Positions 57,206-64,000 of a stretch of DNA of 64,000 nucleotides are shown one piece after another. Source of the stretch: Peronospora farinosa (Eukaryota > Oomycota > Peronosporomycetes > Peronosporales > Peronosporaceae); assembly GCA_947646735.1 (NCBI GenBank), contig CANTFK010000752.1:303671-367670 (forward strand), given 5' to 3'. Positions within the stretch are counted from its first letter, which is position 1, and every line of letters begins with the position of its first letter. A program made the translations under genes and the position numbers. The notes below the pieces were generated by a model. That model saw nothing but the letters and a program-made list of their open reading frames with translations. It did no database searches and was not told the origin of the DNA.

Positions 57206-57315
57206 GCTATGTCACGTTGACATAGCATCAGACGGATCCCTTGTATTTTTGAGCCGGTTCACCGGTACAAAGTTACCTGATGCTGGTCATCTGATGAGCC
57301 GAATCGGCTCATCAG
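57206..57315. repeat. Cluster of short perfect hairpins
   Basis: GCTATGTCA-CGT-TGACATAGC at 57206-57226 (9-bp arms) and CTGATGAGCCGA-A-TCGGCTCATCAG at 57291-57315 (12-bp arms) lie 65 bp apart. A related CACGTTGACATGTCG recurs at about 57369. The cluster resembles the subterminal repeats of a foldback or MITE element. No gene is nearby. Confidence 0.7.
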
Positions 57316-57919
57316 GTGCTGTGCCTTGCCGTCTCTATGCACTTGAAGGTGCGCACAATTTGCACCTGTCACGTTGACATGTCGAGGATGCGGTACAGTG
57401 AATGATGCTGCCTCTATTGGCAACAACATCTCGAGGAAATTTCATTTCTTGACACCTCTGGGGTTTCGATTCTAACAGGAGTTTGGGAATATATAACGAC
57501 GATATCACAGCAGAATTCATAGTCACGTGAAGCATTAAAGAGGTGATATACGGGATACGGCTTGGGTGCCCGCTCCTCGGTCGGTTGCATTTCCTTATAG
57601 CGTCGAAAATCTTCACGTTGGCATTTAACAGGACATTCAGATTAAAGGCCTAAAAGTTCTACGAGAAGGTAGTGCAAAATTTATGTTTTGGGCTTTCGTC
57701 AATAATTCGAGAAGAGGCGCAAGAGCACTCAAGATGTCTAAATTAAACCTCCGTAAAATAATTTCCTTCAAATGTTAACTAAAAAAACTTGTCGGGACGT
57801 ATGTAATCTGAATAAAACCTCTACTATTTATTGATTAGTTTGAAAGATTAGTCCTAACCACTTCATTCTATCTATTTTTCTCTTTATATGCTCAGCGTGT
57901 GACTCAAAAGACAGGTTAT

Positions 57920-58450
57920 TCCTAAATTTTGGGCCGTCGACAAAGCGTTGAGATATCCATCACCAGGGAGGTTCCTACTCTTCACGACCTAGCCCAAGTA
58001 GTCGACCCATTCGCTGAGCGCAAATGATCACAAAAAATTGCCACAGGCAAGCCATGTTGTCGGAAACATTCATTGGATAAACGGCTGCGCTAAACCTTTA
58101 CGATTTATCGAATACGGCACATCCGCTAAGTGAGTCATTTCAATCAAACGGTTATAAAAGACCATAATTGCCATACGAATCTTTTGGTAGGCCAAACACA
58201 ACATTTATACTAATGGATCCAAACACCCAGTGGGAATAGGCAAACTAGCCAAAGGGCCGCCGGATTGGCCGAGAGTTTTACCCGTTGACACGTTTCACAC
58301 GTACGCACATATGTGCTTACCCATTTATACAGTTTAGGCAACCAATAACGTCGGCATCTAAACCATAGGTTTTTCCACAACCTAGGTGACCACCAATGGC
58401 GGTATCATGTGCCTCATAACTTATGTTCCTCATCATGAGGAAGTACCATA
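57920..58450 (-). pseudogene. Integrase relic of second gypsy element
   Basis: Fragments on the minus strand: YEAHDTAIGGHLG near 58400-58430, WLPKLYKWVSTYVRTCETCQRVK near 58280-58350 (the zinc-domain second half), and FGLPKDS with MTHLADVPYSINR further on, then RQHGLPVAIFCDH. Multiple stops and frame changes separate them. Confidence 0.7.
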
Positions 58451-58868
58451 CGCGGAAGATCCGCTACATTTGTAAAACATTCTGATCGATAGAATTTTAA
58501 TGAAGGCTTGCACCCAATTGTGCCGACAATTTATTGTCCGAGTCTTTAAACTCTTGACTGCCACGGGCATGTAGCAAAGCTACGCAATGCTCACCATTAG
58601 CGTAAGCAGCTCGAATAAGATTCGTGATCAACGACGAAAAAAATCTTACACATAAGCCAGATCATAGACAGGTCTTCGTGACAGCGCATGAGCCGAAGAG
58701 TTCGCTTGCCGGCTTATACTTTGCCTCAAATTTATATCAAGCAAAGAAAGAAATCCATCTTGCCATTGTCTGGGAAATGTGAGGCGACTGAGTCGCAGTG
58801 CGTAACGACGCATGATCGGTATAGATCACAAAAGGCTTTGAGCCCAGCAGATGAACTCTGAATTCGAC

Positions 58869-59498
58869 TCAAGCATACTTCATCGCAAGCAGCTCTTTGT
58901 CATGAACTGGATAGTTCTTTTCTGCAGCTTTCAGCTGGCGAGACTCAAAAGCGATCACACGCTCACGGCCTTCATCATCTGATTGTAACAGAGCACTGCC
59001 AATGGCAAAATCCGATGCGTCACAGACGACGCTAAACGGTCGGTCAGGGTCTGGCAAAGCCAAAATAGGAGCATGTAGAAGGCTTGCCTTCACTGCTTGA
59101 AAAGCATTTTCGTGTTCGGCATGCCAACACCATTCCACATCCTTTTTAAGGAGATTGGATAACGGCCGAGCCATATCAGCGTAATTTTCGCTATACTTGT
59201 GTAAGTAATTGGCAAGGCCAAGCCATTTACGCAAGTCCTTCTGAGATTGTGGAACAGGCCAATCGACTATGGCTTTGACTTTGGCGGGATCCGCTCGTAG
59301 TCCTCGCTTCCCAATGCAGCACCCTAGAAAGGGAATTTCTTCGGCCCCGAAGATGCATTTAGATGCATTAGCATATTGCTTATTGGTGCGCATGCACTCG
59401 ATCACAAATCGTAAGTAATCAATATGGTTCTCGGTATCTGACCGCACATGCTCGGCACGACTATGGACATAAAATGATATCGCAAACAGTTGGTGCAT
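58869..59498 (-). pseudogene. RT C-terminus and RNase H of second gypsy element
   Basis: A 209-codon frame that starts just after the RT YxDD box (FYVHSRAEHVRSDTENHIDY) and continues through [60 protein letters not shown]. The catalytic RT Asp pair itself is damaged upstream (about 59490-59560). It is the longest surviving frame of this copy. Confidence 0.88.
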
Positions 59499-59799
59499 AG
59501 CTTCGATGTAGTCGAAACAATAGCTTCACCAAACGGTTAGACGTAGCTGGAGCGTTCGACAGCCTTGGAGCAAAACCAACCACTTCCAGAGCATACCGCT
59601 TGGAGAACTACCCACGGTGAGCAAAATATCGCTAGCTCGCATAAGCAATTCGTAGTAACCACTAAGTCAAGTGCACTGTACATGGTACAACCGACCATAT
59701 TGTTCTGAAGTACACTTTTTTAGGAATTGGCGTCTATGAAAGGACAGTGGCTGCGTTGAACTTATGATAAGCATGAACGATACGCCATTTACCATTCGG

Positions 59800-61240
59800 T
59801 TACTTAACACAGAAAGTGGGTGTCGAGTGCTGGGATTTTCTCTCGCGCACCATACCCGCTACGTGCTTTGCAAGAAAGAACTCGTCAATGACGTCACACT
59901 GTTCTTTGAGTAAAGGCCACTGCCGTGTTACGCAATATATAGTTCCAGGAACCAAGTCAATCTCATGACGTACACCCATATCAGGGGTCAGAACCAACGG
60001 TGAACTATGCACACCACGTCCTGAAATTCCTTACCTAAAGGATAGTAAGGATCTGAAGGATTCGTCAGAATTGATGATCCAATACGTGCACTAAGTGCCG
60101 CCTTTGTATCTTCAAGGACTGTCTCATCGACAAGCGAGCATGAGTTCAACTCGAGGTCAGATCGAATGACCACCGTATCGGATAGAGCACCAGCCTTCAA
60201 GACTTAATGAAACTCATCCACAGACATTTCGTCTAGCTCTAAGAGAGCACTTAGTGATGGGAGGGCCTCCAGGTCAACTTCCTCATCTACATCACCTGTC
60301 ACTCCGTTGACCTGGTCACTGACAGTACCACGCGATAAAACAGACGCCTTGCGTCTCGCAGCCTCCATCTGGCGACGGGCGACGCTGACGTCTCATTGAC
60401 GAGACCGTACCTTTTAAGGTACTTGGATACACCAACATCCCCAAGGTCGATAGATTCCTTGACCTTAACCTGCTCTATGCGAGAGTTGATGTTATTACCG
60501 ACATCCAGTATATCGCTATTATAGCCAATATCACTTACTATCAAGTTCATCGACCTTGACTTGCTCTATACGAGAGTCGATCTCATTACCGACATCCAGT
60601 GTCTCAATTACTGTATGTATCACTCAACGGAGTACGTGTCGTTCCACTAGGTGTAATTGAGCTCTACTCGACACTATTATTATTGACATTGGAGTTTATC
60701 AACTCAAAAACTCCAATGTCCAGCACAACTAACTAACTCAGTTAATGGCTCGCGCCAATAGCACTTCTGTATCCTAGCGAAGGTGGGTTCATGACTCTCC
60801 AAAGCTTCGCTAGGAACATTGCGCGTTGTGCCTAAGGTTTTGGATCTCCAATCGATCCAGGGCTCATGGCGTTCCAGACAGGCCATACCGAGAATGAGAT
60901 CATATCTCGAGTCCAAATCTAGGACAAGACAGCGTTCAACGCTATTGAAGTCTAAGTACTTCACACCTAAGTTCAACGGAACTTGAGGAACGGTGACACG
61001 TACACCTGTTGCGAGGCGCACGGTTATATCACCCTCTTGCGCTATTAGCGCCTCAGCATACAGCTGACTCCTTTCAAAAGAACTACGTCGGACATAACTA
61101 CCCGACGCCCCTGAGTCAATTAAAACTGACCATGGCTTCTCAAAGCCTTATAATCGATGCCGACACAACCAACAAGCCTGGCTTGTATTCTTGTTCCATG
61201 GAAGCATTTACAGAACCACCTGGGGATAAGCTGTGTAACC
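59800..61240 (-). pseudogene. Protease and N-terminal RT remnants of second gypsy element
   Basis: 60704-61021 keeps retropepsin C-terminal features (DLDSRYDLILGMACLERHEP, IDWRSKTLG). 59800-60012 keeps the RT entry ([29 protein letters not shown]). Between them the linker is full of short Asp/Glu/Asn-rich frames. The related linker of the young element carries the 11-aa repeats, which are absent here. Confidence 0.75.
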
Positions 61241-61275
61241 TTTACCTCCTAAAGATTCCACAGAACTTAGTTCTT

Positions 61276-61305
61276 TCCCAGTAGGGCGCCCCACGCCTAC
61301 TGGGA
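61276..61305 (-). promoter_or_regulatory. Stem-loop homologous to the gag-pol frameshift stem
   Basis: On the minus strand TCCCAGTAGG and CCTACTGGGA pair around a 10-nt loop, with the gag stop TAG at the same place as in the young element. The outer pair of the 9-bp core is C-G here and A-T there, a compensatory change. The slippery heptamer position reads GGAGAAC, no longer a good slippery site. Confidence 0.7.
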
Positions 61306-61309
61306 GTTG

Positions 61310-62287
61310 ACGTTCTCCCCTTCCGTGCTCGCCTTTTGGCTAGGAGCAGGACTTCGGCTCTGCCGATTTGAGCGTTGCTTTCGCAGCGGGCAGCTAGGGA
61401 GGAGATGCCTAGTGCTTTCGCACATGTAGCATCTACGGATGTTACCATGCTGCTCAGCAGCTTGAAGCTCAGCTTCCTCAGCATGGCTGAGTTCCATGGG
61501 TTCCGCCCTGTTAGAGGCATTTGAGTTATACCATGGCAGACCATAGCGAGCAGATTTAAAATTAAATTCAGCGTTATATGCTATGCTTACTGCCTCTTCG
61601 AGAGTCGAAGGCTGGACACGAAAAACCTCTGTTCTGGCGACCGACCCCAGTACGAAGTCCTTCCATGAATATAGTTCCTCGGACTTCCTCTGCTAGAGGG
61701 TCCTTCTGCATAGCGACAATGAGAGCTCTCAACTCTTGGACATAGTCCGACAATTCTTTCTTACCCTGGCGGGTATCTAGGAAGCGGGAGCGCACAAGAT
61801 GAGCCTGATTAGGCGGTGCGAACACACAAGTTAATTGCTTTGTAAGAATTTCCTATGAGGGAGATGCCGCATTTATAGAGACATCGCTCGTTAAAGGCCA
61901 CTCTCTAGATCTTCCACCGAGCATAGAAATGGCCAAGCCAACTTGTTGCTTATCTGACACAAGCATGGCGGCATCCATTGCCATTTCAATTTCTCGGATC
62001 CAGGGGAAAATATTTTCTCCCTCGTTCCCCTCAAAGGTTTTCACGTTTTAAGTAAGTGGACGAGCCTTTGGCTCTGCATCGGGCACAGGTACCGGGATAT
62101 ACTGTGTAGACGCAGCTGACGCTGCCTGGTCGTGGGCCTGCCCGAGTAGCGTTGCCTTATAACGCATAACGGCATCAAAGCAAGTATTAAGGACCTCCGA
62201 GCCTTGGACCAAAAGGGCCTCGATATAACGCAGATAATTTATCTAGTGCGAGCCGTTGCGCCTCAGAGAGGCGATTTTGATTCTCCA
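61310..62287 (-). pseudogene. Gag relic of second gypsy element, with zinc knuckle
   Basis: It starts at ATG 62287 (MENQNRLSEAQRLALD) and soon breaks. Fragments retain IFPWIREIEMAMDAA with SMLGGRSREWPL (61853-62044), HLVRSRFLDTRQGKKELSDY (61574-61825), and a CX2C-type knuckle CYMCESTRHLLPSCPL (61297-61497). It is out of frame between fragments. Confidence 0.8.
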
Positions 62288-62329
62288 TCCTAACAAAGGG
62301 TCAGTCTTAAAGACTCAGGTGTAGGATTG

Positions 62330-62346
62330 ACTACAAGTGCTACCAA
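62330..62346 (-). other. tRNA primer-binding site of second gypsy element
   Basis: TGGTAGCACTTGTAGTC on the minus strand, two bases inside the LTR. It differs by one deletion from the site in the young element at 43446-43463. Confidence 0.6.
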
Positions 62347-62347
62347 G

Positions 62348-62937
62348 TGTAGCGGAGCTGCACAGCTCTTTAGCCAAAGGAAGACTCTTAGGCTGAAAGC
62401 CTCTTAGTTCTAGAGAACTAAATAGAGTTAAGGCTAAAAGCCACTTAGTTCTACCAAACGAATTAGGCGACTACATAGTGTACCCTTTCAACGGTAGAGG
62501 GAAGGGACTTCTAGTCTACAAGCAATAAGCTAAAGGATTCTGAAAACCAACGCATAGAGTGCAAGAACAAGCTAGAAGCTTAGAGGTTCGAGGAACCAAC
62601 GCACGAGTGCATAAGAGAAACAAGTGAATTCTCGGCTTTATCTCTACACCCAATATAAGAACTGATTTTATTTTAAGATTATTGTATTATAGTATGCCAT
62701 CGTCTATTATCTGGGTATGGAATTATATAATTTTCAGTGTATGTTGTACTTAGTACTACTCTATCCGTTATGGAACCATACCGATAGTATAAGGCATTAC
62801 TGATACCTTCTAATATTACTCCTCTATAATACTCCTATCTAAGAGATTGGTATTAAGAGTACATTATATGCAATATGGATCTTCGATCGTGATGTACTTT
62901 CGGTATGACGTTCCAACCGTCCTGTAAACCCGTTACA
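62348..62937 (-). repeat. 5' LTR of second gypsy element
   Basis: 590 bp from TGTAGCGG to CCCGTTACA. The left part is repeated at 63807-64000 and the right part resembles 1-244, so this LTR family occurs at least three times in the window. Confidence 0.8.
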
Positions 62938-63806
62938 AACAAAGTTGCGCATCTCTAGAGTTGGAGAAGATAATTATTCAAATTTAGGGGAAAACGAAAC
63001 ACACATCACTTCCATTTTTGCAATTAAAATTTTGTGCGCTATTGTTGCTTAAGGTTTACCCTAAAATCTACCTTTTCGTCATTATGACGGTAGACGCAAC
63101 CACGCATCAACAAACCAAGCTGCGAAGCTGAGGCCTAGCCATTTAGCTGAACACCGAGTTTTGCATTCAGTACAAGGCTTTCAAATATGAAAAAGCTACT
63201 ACTGCGAACAACACGTACTATTGGCCTTGTGCAGAAACAACCGTGTAGTCGGTACAACGGGTCAGGAATTGCATGTGACAAGAATTTTGGAGACGCTTCA
63301 GGACTAGTGCGCGGAAGTGCGTAGCTGTACAACATACGCTAATCAATACATGGACCCATGGAAACGATCTCGCGGCGTATGAAGTGTGGGTAAGTGTATT
63401 GAATGGCAGTGAGGCAAGTGAATTTCTCCCATCCAGGACGAGACAGAGACAACAGTTGACGTAAGCTCCAAATATTGCCAAGGAGTGAAGGAGATACTAT
63501 AACACAGGCCCGTAATGCACTGGACATGAGATCAATGGAAGTTTAGACGTCTTCAAGGCTTTCTAGCAAACGGTAGAAGCAGACGCTTCAGAGTTATCCA
63601 AGGTGGTTCAGGAACAGCTAGCCCACGACCGCATCAACGAGGAGAGGTCGCATATGCCGCCGCGTGGACACGAGTTTGGCACATCCTGAGCACCACTCAG
63701 TAGCGCTGTATCCACAAGCAGGTTGTGTAAGCAGCATAGTTTGTATAAAACCGGCTTGAGGATACAACGCAATCAAGTGACGTTCCAACAAGTAGACGTG
63801 ACCATT
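62938..63806. other. Spacer between LTR copies, no gene seen
   Basis: 869 bp of unique sequence with only short unremarkable frames. It is not flanked by a primer site on its right, so it is not the inside of a small LTR element. Confidence 0.35.
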
Positions 63807-64000
63807 TGTAGCGGAGCTACACAGCTCTTTAGCCAGAGGAAGACTTTCGGCTGGAAGCCTCTTAGTTCTAGAGAACTAAATAGAGTGAAGGCTAAAAGCC
63901 ACTTAGTTCTGAGGAACTAATTAAACGACTTAAAGTCACCCTGTTCTAAGGAACTAGGAAAGAGACTTTTAATCAATCAAGCAATATGCTTAAGGTTCAG
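63807..64000 (-). repeat. LTR copy, cut by window edge
   Basis: Begins TGTAGCGGAGCTACACAGCTC and follows 62348 onward with scattered differences, including the CTTAGTTCTAGAGAACTAA palindromic block. In the same orientation as 62348-62937. The primer-site motif is absent beside it, suggesting a solo or separate LTR. Confidence 0.75.

Larger units (their letters stand above)
55893..57899. other. Intergenic region with hairpins and one unassigned ORF
   Basis: The NLP promoter must lie at the left end. A plus-strand open frame 56029-56634 (about 200 codons) has no recognised domain; its Leu-rich start and Cys pairs (CKGC) may be chance or a fragment. Three strong inverted repeats are listed separately. 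From about 57650 rightward the sequence is AT-rich and grades into a decayed gypsy element. Confidence 0.35.
57900..62937 (-). mobile_element. Decayed second Ty3/gypsy element (minus), 3' LTR missing
   Basis: Order on the minus strand: 5' LTR 62348-62937, primer site, gag from about 62287, zinc knuckle, frameshift-stem homologue, protease (about 60700-61240), RT (about 59500-60012), RNase H to 58869, and a degraded integrase to about 57900. Many stops and frameshifts are present. The left LTR was not found, so the copy is truncated. The primer site, gag-pol junction and pol motifs relate it to the young element at 35972-43807, although the LTRs are unlike. Confidence 0.8.

Noticed and set aside
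62938..63806. A small non-autonomous LTR element between the two same-orientation LTRs
   Set aside because: The LTR at 63807 lacks an adjacent primer-binding motif, while the LTR at 62348 has one facing gag, so they belong to different insertions.

Overview
The window is nuclear DNA of a plant-pathogenic oomycete, most likely a member of the Peronosporales (Phytophthora or a downy mildew). The case rests on compact genes with 50-100 bp GT-AG introns, a necrosis-inducing (NPP1/NLP) gene, a small secreted protein with a degenerate RXLR/EER-like N-terminus, and dense Ty3/gypsy and Ty1/copia debris. I cannot name the species from sequence alone.

Layout. 1-3128 is retroelement debris: a gypsy LTR end, a 22-bp tandem repeat, and a copia relic with a tRNA-Met-anticodon-type primer site. 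3129-34553 is a conserved gene island: an oomycete protein of unknown function (minus); a bacterial-type RecA with a mitochondrial leader (plus, 6 exons); an F-box / CDK-like pseudokinase / cyclin fusion encoded by one 9-exon gene (minus, 902 aa); the Tudor staphylococcal nuclease SND1 (plus); a zinc-finger/FKBP/TPR immunophilin (minus, 10 exons, 434 aa); and the giant ribosome-biogenesis AAA+ ATPase midasin (minus, about 18.4 kb, with two unexplained reading-frame changes). 34975-44743 is a nested retrotransposon: an old plus-strand gypsy element split by a young minus-strand chromodomain gypsy element (35972-43807; 342-bp LTRs with 2 differences; 5-bp target duplication TCGAG). 44920-46422 is a long inverted repeat with 236 bp of perfect arm, enclosing the candidate effector. 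47150-53819 carries a divergent pair: a membrane-anchored GH31 alpha-glucosidase (minus) and the endosomal regulator WDR91 (plus, 6 exons). 55008-55892 is an NLP gene (minus). 57900-64000 is a second, heavily decayed minus-strand gypsy element plus further LTRs.

Most interesting points. (1) The F-box, kinase-like and cyclin segments join in frame across eight introns into one protein. The kinase has lost the catalytic HRD Asp (HRN), the metal-binding Asn (His) and the DFG Gly (Ala), so it looks like a ubiquitin-ligase/cyclin scaffold with a dead CDK. (2) The young gypsy element has a canonical -1 frameshift site between gag and pol: heptamer A AAA AAC, 7-nt spacer and a 9-bp stem-loop. The stem is kept in the second, diverged element with one compensatory base-pair change. 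(3) The same element encodes an 11-residue tandem repeat array between protease and reverse transcriptase, and has an antisense RS-rich reading frame next to its 3' LTR. (4) The candidate effector lies inside a near-perfect inverted repeat that could form a long double-stranded RNA.

The host genes are mostly housekeeping functions (recombination, cell cycle, RNA, protein folding, ribosome assembly, endosomes, glycan hydrolysis). The pathogenicity-related genes sit next to repeats. Exon models were built by hand from splice signals, phase and family conservation, and no transcript data were available.
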